Notes: generated by a model not told the origin, from the sequence alone. A stretch of 64,000 bases of DNA from Rhynchonema sp. JSB1_4 (GCA_030248065.1 JASAMV010009104.1:1-64000), one strand, 5' to 3'; shown: positions 10,501-24,528, counted from the stretch's first letter. Translations and numbers: made by a program.

Positions 10501-12912
10501 CAGTGCTCGAAGGGGATCCCGATCTCGAAATCCCAATCCAGAGAATTTCAATCCCGATAAAATACCGAAATGGCGATCCCGATTAACATTCCGGATCCCG
10601 ATCCGGCATTCTTATCGGGATTGTTATCGGGATTATGGACATGATAAGGCTCAAATTGTACCGCCTTTTCATGATATTTTATGTAAAAAATTACTTTGAC
10701 TGCAAAAATCAAGAAAAAAATTACTCTCAGCTCGGTCAAATGTCTGAAATGTGGCCATTTCGTTCCTGTTCAACAACAACAAAACAATGAAAGATCAGTA
10801 ACTCATTCCACCTGTATACCTATACTTATGTACATACAGATCGCGCCGTAAGTAGCGTAACCGGTCGCAGGATTTTTTGACTGCGGTCAACCGGAAGCCC
10901 ACCGGACCTCTATGTTTTACACGCAAGGTATACCAACCGGGGCCCGACCGGGGCCAACTGCGCCCGACTGCAGTTGACCGCAGTTGACTGCGGTTGGGCG
11001 CGGTGACTGCGCTCCACCGGACTGCTTGGCTGTGTAACTTTTATGATTTTTTCAGCTTATTTTGCTGCTTTTCCGTCTTTTTGCACATTGTAAAAGATTG
11101 GTTTGCGTTTAAAAAAGACATGAATTTATTGACGTGTCTTTATCAATTCTTTGCGCGTAAACTGCGCTTGCTATGGCCGAAGATCAAAAGATAATAATGA
11201 CTTAAAATGAAGCATTTGCACATAAGGCTTGCACATTACACCAGACATAATGTATTTATAGCATCCGTAGTTATTTCAATGGACAGCATTGCACACAAAA
11301 CAGTAATTGCACAAAAATAGTACATGATAAACAAATAATGACTGAGACCAATTCACGTCAATACCACAACACAATCCTATTCATACATAGCAATAAAACC
11401 ACAACGATCTGTTTGACACTCTGAAAATGCACAAAGAAGCTGAAAGCCTGGAACACCATAATTATTATTACAGACAAGTTTCACATGCACTACCAAACAT
11501 ATAATTACTTGTCCGTTGGACCACCACCGCTAGCAATCACTTTGGGCAGCATCTTGTTCATGTATACATACGAATACGACAAAGAGAGCCGAAATGGGCT
11601 TGCTGTCGTTGTGACTATCAGGCGGCCAGCTCATCCGTCATGCCCGGTTTTGATGAGCAGGCAACACAATTCTGTAACTTTACAATGGGTTGAGAGTTGA
11701 ATGACAAAACTACATAATTGTGCTTTTGATTTTCTACATTTTGTCAGTCATGCCTGTACATGCATGCACGTGTGTGCAAAACGCGCATAATCCAAGAGAA
11801 AGAGAAAAGAGCAGTGCAGACAGTTAGCATGTATTTTCTTTACAGTCCATATTTCCATACTTCATTATTTTTCATTACTTTTTTTAATTTTGTTGTTCCA
11901 CAAATGTTTCGTTTGACACATGGTCTCATTGGCTTGCTTTTTTAATCTTTCATAGCTTTTATGCTTGGACCGCTGTTTTATCAGGCTTGTGCATTGTGTG
12001 TTTTTCGTATGCAGCGTGTATTTCACCGATAAAGTTTGAGAACAAAGGTACTGGATCAAAAAAGACGTGTCGATGGATTTGCAAATTTCGTAAACAGAAA
12101 CCCGACCGTGTCAAAAACGCAAACCAAGCTTTTATGATGTGCAAAAAGACGGAAAAGTAGCAAAATAAGCTGACAAAATCATAAAAGTTACACAGCCAAG
12201 CAGTCCGGTGGAGCGCAGTCACCGCGCCCAACCGCAGTCAACTGCAGTCGGGCGCAGTTGGCCCCGGTCGGGCCCCGGTTGGTATACCTTGCGTGTAAAA
12301 CATAGCGGTCCGGTGGGCTTCCGGTTGACCGCAGTCAACCGCGGTTGGGCCAAAAAATCCTGAGACCGGTTACGCTACTTACGGCGCGATCTGTACCAAT
12401 ACAGTCGGACGTTGTGGCCGCCACTACTCATAATCTCTCTCGTATTCGGCAGGATTGACTTGTAACTTGCATATTTGTACTCAGCGCGTAACAGGGTACG
12501 CGAAGTTTGTCGTACATCAGAACGGCGTTCTACAGATTTTGAAATGTGACTGAGGCTGCTGTGAGTGAGGAGTATCAGTATGTACTATGAGTCAATGTAC
12601 AAACAACAAAGTTAAAAACCATAATTTTACCATTTATCTACTGCAGATGACGAGGATTCTCAATTAAGCAAACGCTTGTATCAATGAGAAAAACATCTCA
12701 GCTTTGGTGCCTTGGGTCTCATTTCTTACTGCACGTTTTTCTGAGCCTGACTACTACGTCCGAAAATGAAACATCTTCAGTAATGCAGCAAGCATAGCGC
12801 AATAATCTAATCCCGATCCGCATATCCAATACCGATCCCGATAATTTCAATCCCGTTAAGAAATCCCGATCCCGTATTCCGGATCCCGATAAGCAATCCA
12901 GTTCGAGCACTG
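10501..12912. mobile_element. hAT-like CCCGAT-rich element (copy B), carrying a nested insertion
   Basis: Orthologue of 2260-3104, starting CAGTGCTCGAA and ending TTCGAGCACTG, interrupted by the TA-flanked element at 10837-12393. Confidence 0.7.
10837..12393. mobile_element. TA-flanked inverted-repeat element nested in copy B
   Basis: About 1.56 kb with long inverted ends: CAGATCGCGCCGTAAGTAGC on the left and its complement on the right. Similarity continues past the GTATACCTTGCGTGTAAAAC region and into a shared TTTATGATTTT block. It is flanked by TA on both sides, and copy A shows the uninterrupted site near 2590. Within the ends are GC-rich palindromic subrepeats (CAACTGC, GACCGCAG). A TA target fits Tc1/mariner-type or related elements. 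No transposase is encoded. Confidence 0.8.
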
Positions 12913-14482
12913 GTTATACAAATGTGTATACGTACCATTACTCACATGGAGTTGATTGGAAAATGAAGCAAAATACTGTAAAGTTTAATGTTATTTGGAA
13001 TGGCAGCGAAGTGAACCAGACATAACAAACTAGCGAGCAGCTGCTGACACAACTGCTGTGGTTTGACGTGACACATTTTTCTGGACCAGACCTGAAGATC
13101 CTATCGTAGCCAGATTCTTAAATGATCGGGTCAACGGTCATGACGCCGTCTGGGCCACCCGGTCCCGATACTTGACACATGAGCACATATGACGACAGCT
13201 TGATCCGAAGTTACCGCAGCATCCGCAACAGTTAGGTTTCAAAGTGAAGCTGAGCGTGAGCACCAAAAAGATCTGAAAATTTTGGTTCACTTTCCTCGGC
13301 CTGTCATCCTGGGGATGTGCGACTACATATGACGACAGCTAGAACCGAAACTACCGCAGCATCCACAGTTGTCTTTCAAAAGTAAAGCCGAGCGTGAGAA
13401 CCAAAGAGTTCTAAATAAATGAGTGGGGTATATGGTCGGGTCAAGGTCACGACGCTGTCGGGGCCATTTGGTCACGATACGGGCGTTTTTGTTCGAGACG
13501 GTCGAAATGTTGGCCGATTTCTCCCGCTACGTATGTTTTTGTACGTACGTATGTTACAAGGGTGCCTGCTTCCTGTAAATTTGGTCTCAGGTTGACTGGC
13601 AAATCGGGAATTATGTGGCGTTTTTGGTAAGTGAAGCAAAACTTGATGAATCGAAAAGGTTACCGACTCTGACCGAGACTCTTCGTCAAGGTTCCATACA
13701 TATAGTTACTCCTGATCTGATCGCGTACCACGTCTTTGTGGTAGCGTGCTGCAGCTCTCCAATTAGTCAACCTTTTTCACCAAACCAAGCCATTTTTTTC
13801 AACTAAGCTCCTTAATTGTTGGTGAACAATCGAACGTTGTCGTTTCAGTCCACAAGAAGCCTCTTCGCAAAAACGAGATTGCGGCCAGGCCATTTGCCTC
13901 GGCACATTGTACGGGTTGGAGTATTTGCACGGACTGCGCAAAATATTATTGTGCCTGTGGTTCTGTACAAAAGATTGTTTGTGCTCAGAAATAGGACGCC
14001 ATAATCTCATTTAGACTGTTGTGTTGACGTGATCGTTTATGTTCGAATCAATCCGGTACCTACACGAAAGTATTTCCGAAAAGATTTCTTGTGCAACATT
14101 TCAACACAAACATATCTGGAACATCCGATCAGGTTTATTACGCAAAAAAAGAAAAAGTTGACTAGAATTGTCTTCGCACGAGATTTCGGCAAAGATAATG
14201 CTGGGCAAAATACTGAGTGGGAAGATACATTATGGATGCAAGAACGCTGTACAAAAGCAGGACATTGGTAATTATAAGAAGAAACTCGTGAAAGTAAAAC
14301 GGAGAAAACAGACATGGGAAAACTGAGAGAAAACACGTCAAACGTTCTGTTCTGAATTGAAACTAAAATTTCCGAATCATTCACAGTCTTATCCACTTCC
14401 GCATGCTCAGTAGGTAAGTACTTTAGTTTGCAGTCCGTATATCCGAACTCATCGCGCACACACAACAACATCGACGACCCAG

Positions 14483-17400
14483 TCATAACTCTGGATCCAA
14501 TATTTCAAACTCGTCGTCCTTTTTGTTCGTTGTTTCCGTCCGTCTGGCCGTTCGCGGACTGTTCGTCGTTTTCGTCGTGTTCTTGCCCTTTCTGTACGCG
14601 GCCAGTAATGTTTCACTCCACGATGCTGTATTGCTGCGATCGGTACTCGGACTGCGTTCGATATTGAATGGACGAGTACTATTTGAATTGCCGCCATTTT
14701 TGACGACCGTTGCCCTGTTCGGCGAAGGCGCACGGATGGTCAGATCGGTGGCGTAGAAGGTCCTGGTTGGAGTCGGGTTGCGCCGCTGATGTCTCGACTC
14801 AGAACTGGTGACCGGCACAAAACAGGGAGCTGACGGTTGCACTGGATCGCGGTCGGGACTAGTCTCTGGTGTCAAGCGCATGACTTCGTCGATTGACTCT
14901 TGTCGCAATTCACCCTGATTGTTGTTATTCGCTTGACGCGATTTGCGGAACGATTGTCGTAGCAGTTTGTTGCCTGAAATGGAAAGGGAGCTTCGGTCTC
15001 GCGTCTATGCGTCGTCTTTTGGCACGCAGACTCCAGCGGACAACACAGATTAGACGTTGTGCTTTGGATCAACCCGGCCCCCGAAACAAAAGTCATGACT
15101 TTCGCTCACCTGCCCTTGTGCTGCGTTGTGATGATCGTGTGCTGTCACTTTGTCGCACAACATCACGCAGACTGAACTCCTCATCACTTGAGTCTGAGTC
15201 TTTGTAGACTCGTCGCTCACTGAATGACATTCCCGCCATGAATTCGTCCTCTGCAACAACATCAAATGTGTACATTTCTACACAATTTGTGTATAGCTTC
15301 AGAACCACAACACAACAATTTTGTGAGATAATACTTAGATCTAACCCAAGTCAGAGTCGGCTTGCATCGACATGTCCGATGGCTTTCGTGACCCGTACGC
15401 ACTGCCGATCGTTCGAGGTGTCAGACCTGCAAATATAGCACGTTCAATAAAAGACTTCGAATGGTTCCGAGGCGTAAAAGATGCATGTGGATCTGATCAA
15501 ATCTCATAGGCCTTCACACCAACCTGTCGTGTCAGCAGTGTAATCATCAGCCACCTCCGATGATGCACGTGACCATGCGTTGCTCGTTCCAGGCAGGAAT
15601 TCGCCGAGGTCGGCATCGTCTGTAACATCACACAGTTGGACATTCAGTGGGGCAATGATCGAGCATAGACTCTCAAACCGTGTACACCTATACCTTGTGC
15701 GGGCAGTTTGGCCTGAACCCAAATGCAGCTAGGTTCGATGTACTGCACCCAAACCAGGTGCTTCCAACGACGCATGTGCACCTGCAATCAAACATTTGTT
15801 GAGGTTTCACAAAGAGTGTCAATAAGAGTGCACCAGAATATGTATGTCGTCGGCATGCACTTTGCAATAGCATCAGGGTTGGTTTGTAGGGATGGGCTTC
15901 ATTTGGCAACAAAACCTCTTGCCACTTGCACACCCCAAGTCACAGTGAAGCATCAGCCAGACGCTGCACACCGAGCTGCATTGCGCGCAGCCGCGCATGT
16001 TCAACAACCTGCCTGAACTTTCCCGGACGGGCATGTTGTCAAATGGACAAACAAGACCGCGACTGCAGTGCATACCGACCAATGTTAGAGTCTCACCTCC
16101 GTATACAGCCACAGCGGCACCAACACGTTCTCATACCACAACACGCACAGTTCACTGGCGGCAACCAGCAAACTCTCAAACATCGGCGCCAGAACGTGGT
16201 CTTTTGTGTACACCATCAGTGCGATCAGACTGTCCCGGATTGAAATGGCCGTCGGGTAGATGATCTGAATGGTGCTTCGTAAAGGAAATATATGATTCTG
16301 AGTAAATCAGCAAATTGATTTTCCGTTAAACGGAACGATGTTCGTGGAGATAACCGGTTTTAGACAGCAATGTAAACACAGCACTTGTACTAGATCGGAA
16401 TTACAGTCACCCCTGTGTACATGACCGATGCAAACCAGGGTGCTGAATCGGCCTATCACGTAAGTTTTTGCGCAACACAATTTCTAGATTTAGTAACGGG
16501 ACTGCTCTCGACCAAAGTCGACGTTTATTGTTCTCCTATCTAGTCACCTGTCGACAAAAGCAAATCTGGAAACATCATTGATCATGCAGGTCATGCGACA
16601 AACTCAAAACCATAATCATTAAATTCGGTGTCGACTTATGGGTATGTATTTATGCTCTGAATGATTTCTAATCTCGCAAGATTATTTGAGCTTGAGTATT
16701 TGAATAGAAAAAATTTTGACAAGAAGGCAACCGCACAAACCTGATCTGTTACGAACAGAGCGGTTGCCCTGGTGGCAGCGCACAATTGCAGATAGGCCCA
16801 ATGGCAAAGTGTATGAAATGTGTGTTTGACGCGGACAGCTAGCGAGCACAGCTGGTGCACACAGATGTCGCGTGTTTTGCGACAGAATTGCACAAATGTC
16901 AACACTTGTCGTTTCGTGTACGCCCAAGTTGGCACCAACACCGTTCGTTGGACGTGATACGCTAGACGAATGGCTTGTGTCGATAACCACGAACCTGCAA
17001 TCAACTTGGTCGTATTGCACATTTGGACGGCTCTGGACCAGATTGCATGGACATGTTTGTTGAAATAGACACAGTATCAACAGATTTTTGTGTTTTTCCT
17101 TGCGCTACCCGATTCTATGCATCAGTTGGATGCTAGAAAAGTGGGATAAACCGCTTGGTATGATATGCAAACAACATGCTATGGCATTTTGATGGTTGCC
17201 GACTTGACGCAAAGCGGGTTTTACAATATTCAACAAATTTAGATAAGCCCAAATTGTTGCTGTCGTCTGATGGTCACCGCCGTGCCCAAATAAAACATAC
17301 TGTATAAAAATATAACAAAAAAATTGGTAAAGTCAACACTTTACCCAAGTCTAGCAGCCAATATCCGTAGATCACATAGACAGCTGCCCGTCGTGCAAGT

Positions 17401-20400
17401 TCATAGGTGTCGAGTGCCCTCTGTTTGCAATAGCGTCCCGCAGCGAGTATTGGTTGGGTGACACACGCGTCAAAAGTGTTCAAAAGTGGTCGAATCCAGT
17501 GGCCACAAAACACATAGACACAAAGTGCCTTGAATTGTTTGATGTGATCGCCGATTGGCATTAGCCATTGTTGTCGGATAAAATTGACGAGATTCTCTTT
17601 GCCTGATTTCACGAGGTGAACGGTTCGATCTCGCTTCTGACACGCAGCTGTGACCGTGTCAGTCACTGTCTGCTTGACGTAATTGGTTGTGTTCGTGTAT
17701 TTGAGAATGAAATAATCGGTCCAGCCTTTTAACCACGATCTGAATCTAGCAATCAGCGGCGGGATCCAATAACCACACAGATAGTAACGCAGTGTGCACA
17801 GCAGAGAAACGGCAAAGTTGTAGGTCGGGGTGAATAGAGTGTCGTTGCACCAGGTGTAGCCCAAGTGGATTTGACGGCGACACCACGCTAACAGGGGAGG
17901 TACCTGATATCACGAAGAATACTATAAATAAGAATGTGGCACATACGTTTACTTTCCATAACAGTCAAAACGACAATAAAGCCTCCCAAAGGACAAATTC
18001 CACCTTTAGTCAAGTTACTCACCCATTCAAACAGCACGATGTATTTGCCCCATGCATATGTCCACAATGAAACATCACGTGTGGTGGTGTAGGTGAACAC
18101 GACGACATTTTTGATGAAACGAACAGTTTTTCTGACCGTGTCGACCACAAACAACACCAAATTGATGACGGCGTCACGAGTGGTCGCGTAGCAATTGTAC
18201 ACGCACGAGTAGATGATGACACAAGAACGGTGGACGGTGCGCACCTGAATAAAAATGCAACGCACATACACACTTCGGTTGGTATACGTTTTAATGCGCG
18301 TTTACCAATTTCGATCGCCAGAATCGGCATTTCATATCATAATTTGGTCTGGCCGCACTATGTTAAAAGCACACGTTTGCCGGAAGAAGCCGAACTGTCT
18401 TTGTATGTGCAGGGTTTTCTGATTCCCATGCATGATACGAAGTAGCCAAGAGACCATCAAAAAACCTATTCTTCAATTTTATGTTACAAACAGCGCTTCA
18501 ACAAAGGATTTTTCGTTAACAACTGTGGTAATGTGGTAACAGTCACGCAACGCAGCTGCTGTAAAACAGGCAGCTGATTTGAGATCTTTTGAAAATTTCT
18601 CGCATGAATACTAAGTCTCACAATTAGCAAATGTCCTCGTCAAAAAGGGAAAGAGAACTGTAATTACACCCGCTGTTAGGCTGCCTTCACAATGCATGCG
18701 CGTTTGCGCGTTTGCGCATTTGCGCACGAAACTGACGCGCATTTGTGTTCACAATGCATTTGCGCGTTTGCGCATCTGCGCGTTTGCGCGCGGAGCTCGT
18801 GCGCATGCGCAAACGCGCACGCGCATTTGTGTTCACAATGCATTTGCGCGTTTGCGCGTCTGCGCGTTTTTGACGCGCAAACGCGCAAAATACGATTAGG
18901 ATTGGTTCTAATTTTGCGTGCGCGTTTGGCTTGCCCGAGCTGCCTGAAGCAAAGAAACATTATTATTTCAACAAATTATATTTTAAAAACGATATGGCCA
19001 CCTGTTACGATCCTTTTACGTTTGTTGTTTTGTCACTCAGCCATTGTTTATGTTTCATTTCAAAAGTCATTCTTTCACAGGAAACAAAATGTCGAAAATT
19101 GTATTTTTCACAACTTGTCGTGTTTGTTTCTTGTTCGTATGCTTTTCTTTGAACAATTTCAATGGAATCGGGTGGAGGGTTCAACTTTTGTTCTGTTTGA
19201 TAGTAATTTTATGATTTTCTATCATTCGTTGCCAAAAAATATTCCGCAATCTCAGGTTTTCCTTTTAAAAATTACATCATGGGACAGCAAATGTGAACGC
19301 TCATCAACAGACAATGAGCTCAATGTTCCGCCGGACGCATGCCAGCCCGGTACGAATATGAAAATGCACAAAAACAACTCTTCCAATTCATGCACAGGCT
19401 ATTCTAATCTGATGCGCAAACGCGCATGTCCATTGTGAACACAGATGCGCACTGCGCGTTTGCGCATTTGCGCGTTTGCGCATGCGCGTTTGCGCGTGCG
19501 CGTTTGCGCACGAAATTTGCATTGTGAACACCAATGCGCGTCAAAAAATGTGACGCGCAAACGCGCATGCGCAAACGCGCAAATGCGCAAACGCGCAAAC
19601 GCGCATGCATTGTGAAGGCAGCCTTATCCCGGACAAATGCAGTGGGCAGCAGTAACATTGTGCACGTTACTGAAATATCAAACCATCACTCCAACATAAA
19701 AATATAAAATTGGTCTGTCTATAAAATTGTTAGGGGTTGTGGCGCGCTGTTGCAAAAGTCCGTGTCGCGTTGTGTTTTTAACTGGATTTAGAGTGTTACC
19801 ACAACACCAGATCCGATTGGCAATTGTATGGTTGTGTATTCTGCATTGGTTTGTCAAATAAATTATATTTTTGCATCGTAAAATTGCAACCTGGCATGGC
19901 TCAGCTCAGCTCGGACAAACAAAATAACAAAAAAAACAACCCAAGCATGGCACAAAAGGTGCGATGCGCCCACCAGTGTTTTTCTACCAAAATATACCTT
20001 AACTTTCTGCCAACAGCGGCTCGTGAACTACAGTTGTTAAGAAACACAAAACTAGAAAGTTTAGAACCGAAAATCTTTCTTCACAAAACTCACCAAAGTT
20101 AGCACGCAATGTTTGATCGTTTCGTAAGTCCAAACACAGACGTAACGTGCCAAGTCAAGCAACCTCCACGTGACGTTGTGCAAACGCCAGGCAGGTGCTA
20201 TCAAAATGCACAGAGCTGGAAAGTTTGCAGCTCATTATTTGCATTAAACTTGTACATTTTCGTCACGGAAAAATATGAAAAATGTTTAGGCACCCAACAA
20301 CGCACGAATCCGATATGTATACAAAAGCGCGTAATTGCATCAAAGTTCCAGGGTTAAAAGGTTGCGTTTTAGCGCACCGTTGGAGATTATTTACATTTTC

Positions 20401-23400
20401 GACATTTAAAACTACACAGTAAATTTGCTTTCCAAATACGCATGCGGACTTTTTGCTTTCAAACTAAATTACTGTGCATGTGCATTTACAGTGCGGCCAC
20501 AAGAGGACGATGTCAGGCAATATGGCACTTCAGGGTTGGGAAAAAAAATTAAAAAAAAAAATTTTTTTTTTAAAAAAAAGGTTTTTGAAAAAATTTTTTT
20601 TTAAAAAAAAATTTTTTTTTAAAAATTTTCGGGGGAACAAAATGTTCAAAAACGTCCAAAAATGGCCTTTTTGGGGGTTATTTTTTGTCATTTTTTCTCA
20701 AGGGTCGAAAAATTTTCTTCACAAAATCACCTTTGGAGCATGTATTTGGTACCTAAGATACCCCAAATGATGTTATTATACCTTCCCGTAATACATGGGA
20801 CACAGTATGCATGTGCCTACATGGTACTTCGATGTCATACCCCATCAGGTCGGTCATATACGACTGATTCAGCTACCCGACAAGTATTTCTGCAGCTTAA
20901 ATTCTCAATTCTGTGTGGTTTATGAGTGAATCTTGCTTATTCGGTCACAAACTGTTGTGTCCGATACCACAGAGCAGCAATCAGCGGTCCATATCAAGCA
21001 CAGACTGTTGGATCGCACCGAAATGACGTAAACACCCTTGATAAGTGATGCAAACCAAGTCACAAAAGTGACTTGCCAATTAAAGTTGCATTTTTTCGCG
21101 ATTTTGCGCGTTTTTTAGGCAAATTTGGTAAAATTTCCCCGAATCTCAGACTTTTTTTAAAAAAAAAAAAAAACTTGTTTAAAAAAATTTTTTCCAACAC
21201 TGTGGCACTTTGCCTCCTTCTCTTTCGATTTTGCCTGCTCCTGAGGATGTGAGACATATACAGAAAACATGCGAACAAAAAGCAAACATCAAAATGTAAA
21301 ATTCCTGTTGTCTACATACGAAATACCTGCGCCATTCGCGCTCCAACACGCGTATTCAACGTTCTCGGCGGTCAGATAATGAGCTGACACGGCGCACAGG
21401 CTTGAGATTAATAGCTGAAGAAAACATTCAAAGTTATATAAGTGAAGTGAACACGCATTCGTGTTTTTGCAAAGAAAGAGAGAACAAAGCAGCGAAACAC
21501 GAACATGGTCAAATTTGAAGCGAATCAATCGATATGCTTCCAACAGCACCGGCTCGAGCACGAAACGCACCGGTGCGCCGGTGAACAGTGACCAGAACAG
21601 ATGTTTCACGTCACCGTTGAGCACGACACTGATTGATCTGTAAGTATACTGTGTAAAGTACGGATGACAGCACTCTAGCAATTTGTATAATACACACTGC
21701 TACATACATATGTATACATAGATGGACATATGCACATAAATGTCAAAATACATATTACTAGTACTGATCCACACAAGCGTTTGATGTTTGAAAAAGCTGG
21801 GCTGCCCGTCAAAAAGCACAATGAACTATAGTATGCGAGATGAGCCCTGAATGCGCTCGTGCAGAATACGCTAAAATATGTGAATGAACACCCATTGCTT
21901 AGACAGTATCCACGCAGATTTGCGCTCTGAATCATGAAAATCGAGTGCTGCGAAACTAGACTATTAAACTATAAACTTGGGCTGAAAACTGAATAAATGA
22001 CACCGGATTTGCAAAAAAAACCTTCAGCAGACATTGCCATGCCACGCTGCAAACGATGATGAATAACGAAACCAGAAAATGATACAGTGGCGCGATTAGG
22101 ACGAATAAGAATTCTTTTACAGCAGTGGTAGGTATGAAAGAGTGAAGTTTTGTGAAGAAGAATATGCGCAAGGCGAACGCAAACAGATCTTGAATTGTTT
22201 CGCGTGCTCGTGCACAATGTTGACACTATGTATCACAACAGTTCTCCGTTCTGGTTCCGCAGGCAAGCAAACCTCTTGAACTCCAAACGTTTCAGAGTTG
22301 TTTTGTGCGCACTGGACGAAGCCCCCCGCCCCGCACATCGAAAATCTACAGTTACACAACGTTTTTACAACTTATGCAACGAGGCTTGCCGGTTCAGCTT
22401 TCTCTGCCCGCCCCAGCCTGCTTGAACTGGGCGGCGTGCACTTGTTGTGATGTGACTCTCGCTTTGTGCACGAAAAAGCACATCGCTACAAATTCTAAGC
22501 GCCCAAAACCAAACGGGCGTAAAAACACAAATGGTTATGAACGGATCGCCGCAGATTCGACGCAGATTCGTTACGTTGTCACACACAACAGGTATGGATG
22601 GGGCACAGTAGCGAGGGCCAACCGAGGGGCCAAATCCAAAAAGTCATTTTTATCTGGTGCTTGTTCCATTTTTTGAAAAGTCGTTTTTATCCAGTGCTTG
22701 TTTAGAATTTTGCGCTTTTACACAAATATTATGGAAATTGGGACAATGTGCCGCGCGAAATTTTGGCACTTTTTAAGCCCGTGCAAAAACAAATTTCATT
22801 GAAAATGGGTGTATCTGACGCACGAAACGCGCGGTTTTCGGACCTTTGGTTGTCAGAGTGAAAATCCTGAGGTTTAGGGGGTCCTTTTTCCTTCTTCCTT
22901 CTGAAACGAAGCTGTGGCACCTTCAGGGGCGAAATGGACCCAGGGGGCATGGCCTCAGTATACCCCGGATCCGCTTCGATATGCTCTCAAAACAGTAAGA
23001 ACAGACAGACTATCAGAAACTGAAACGTCCCTTCAGCTTTTGCCAGTGACAAAAAGCAAGCAGCTCCAAGAAAGCTGACCAAAAACAACACAAGAAATGA
23101 ATGCGACAAAGACAGAAGTTCAGAGGATGATTTCACTTAATCGATGGAACATGTGACGAAAAAATTGACAGAATGCATGCGAAAGAATCTGTATCAACCA
23201 GCAAAGTCTACTCCCAAAAGGAGCCAGACAAGCAAATTATGTAACGGCAGTGAGCTTTCTTTGCCCGTTTCGGCCTGTTTTCACAGACGGGCGAGGTGCC
23301 AGGCCTCGTCGGTGCAATCACCTCTGATCAATTTGACCTCCAAAAAGCACCACGGGCAGATCTTATTGCTCGGGTAAAACATCACTTGCGCACAAAAGTG

Positions 23401-24528
23401 CATAGACCGCCCAAACGCACTCCTTCATGATGCTGTATCGTCGTTTTGCGCCATGTTTTATGTCGGCTGCCTGTTGCATCAATTCGCACAACACCAAACA
23501 CACGGCAATACTCCACAACGTGGTGATCTGACGCTCGCGATCGATGTAGAATGCACACAGCCTGAAACAACAAGGCCAATCAACCATGGTCTATGTCAAT
23601 ACCACTAAAAGTTAGCTACAATCGTAGCTTAGCACTGGGCTTACTGTATACGTCTACATTGGGGTAGTCGGACGGAGCTGGCCTGAGCCTCAATCCGATT
23701 AATCTGGTACAGGCTGAATCAATTGAACTTGGACCGAAAAGAATCGTCTGTCAAGCCTCTAGCTATAATTTTAACAATTTTTGTTCGGAATCTTTGAAAC
23801 GTCAGTTGGACTTGTCGACACTCCGTGCACAGTGCGGGTTTTGGTGAAACTTGGAAGGCCGGGGGTTGGACTGGACGATAACGCAGGAACTCGTCCAAAG
23901 TGCACTTTTCTAATTGGAAACCTAACCGATCTGATTGCCGATCGACGGCAGTTGGAATAACTAAAAGAAATCATCTTTCCTCAGCTACATATATATGTGC
24001 GGCATCGTTGTTAAATCCACTGGTTAAATCTTGTGAGCGTGACTGACTGACTGCCAATGAGCACTTTTTAAGAGCACTCTGGTGTCTGTGTATCCTGACA
24101 ATATGAGCTGTGTAGCGTGTTTTTCGTCCGCCCGTTTCGCCCTGTTTTCCCATACGGGCGGTGCATCAGGCCAGTACCCACCAGAATAGCGTGTTCGCCG
24201 TGAGCACATAGAAGGCGGATGCGCCATGCTGCTGCCATTGAACGGTGCGTCGACAGAATCGATCGATCGATTCCACCAAAACGAACAGCTTGGGACGCGC
24301 TGGCTGATGTTTCACGTCGTTGTCTGTGCCTGTGACTGGTGCTGATGGGGGCTGAAAGCAAGCGTTAACGATCAAGTTAAAAACAATCAATTGGGTTTGA
24401 GGATATCGATTCCAAATTCCATCATCCAAAAACAATCCCTCAATCCTGACCTGATCCTGAGTCGCGATTGTCTCCTTCGTGATCTCTTTCGTCGTCCGTC
24501 GTCGTCTCGCTGTCGTGCTGTCTGCCAT
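14483..24528 (-). CDS. RETREG/FAM134-like ER-phagy receptor (multi-exon, partly tentative)
   Basis: Exons I can place, 5' to 3': 24451-24528 (MADSTTARRRR start), 24182-24351, 23386-23561, about 22056-22189, 21505-21637, 21327-21414, 18023-18244, 17301-17903, about 16741-16994, 16097-16264, 15524-15619, 15110-15250, 14483-14973. The N-terminal exons give paired hydrophobic segments (NTLFWLCAFYID; TTLWSIAVCLVLCELMQQ) and LHSFIPTTAVKEFLF, like the reticulon-homology hairpins of RETREG proteins. The last three exons are soluble, acidic and joined in phase 1, and the protein ends DDEFEILDPEL, close to the LIR of RETREG (DDFELLDQSEL-type) that binds LC3/GABARAP. Between them lies a long helical, membrane-like region with repeated YGYW/CGHW motifs that ordinary RETREGs lack. 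Some middle exon phases do not join cleanly, so a missing exon or two adjacent genes remain possible. Confidence 0.55.
18679..19623. mobile_element. Harbinger-like MITE built of GCGTTTGCGCAT subrepeats
   Basis: The ends GGCTGCCTTCACAATGCATG and the exact complement CATGCATTGTGAAGGCAGCC are followed inward by arrays of GCGTTTGCGCAT units (GCGCAAACGCGC on the other side). TTA flanks both ends (18676-18678 and 19624-19626). A TTA duplication with GG-starting ends fits PIF/Harbinger-type MITEs. The centre is unique A/T-rich DNA. Long reading frames over the arrays are artefacts of the 12-bp repeat. Confidence 0.8.
20531..21202. mobile_element. hAT-like MITE, CAGGGTTGG family, reverse orientation
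   Basis: Flanked by perfect direct repeats TGGCACTT at 20523-20530 and 21203-21210. The terminus reads CAGGGTTGGG and the other end CCAACACTG. Internal sequence matches the element at 3366-4015 in inverse orientation. It lies in the long intron zone of the RETREG-like gene. Confidence 0.88.

Larger units (their letters stand above)
8266..14826. repeat. Segmental duplication, copy B
   Basis: Direct repeat of copy A, separated from it by about 2 kb of other DNA. It holds the intact RFamide-type precursor (9907-10167) and, at its right end, most of the last exon of the RETREG-like gene. Copy B keeps the empty sites for both transposons found only in copy A (near 13165 and near 14415). It contains its own insertion at 10837-12393, whose empty site is visible near 2590. 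Confidence 0.9.

Noticed and set aside
15972..16012. A 41-nt candidate exon (VVEHARLRAMQL) of the RETREG-like gene
   Set aside because: It has acceptor-like and donor-like edges but its phase fits neither neighbour.
18692..19658. Open frames rich in Arg, Ala, Cys and Phe (CAFAHLRVCA-type)
   Set aside because: Produced by the 12-bp GCGTTTGCGCAT arrays of the Harbinger-like MITE on both strands.
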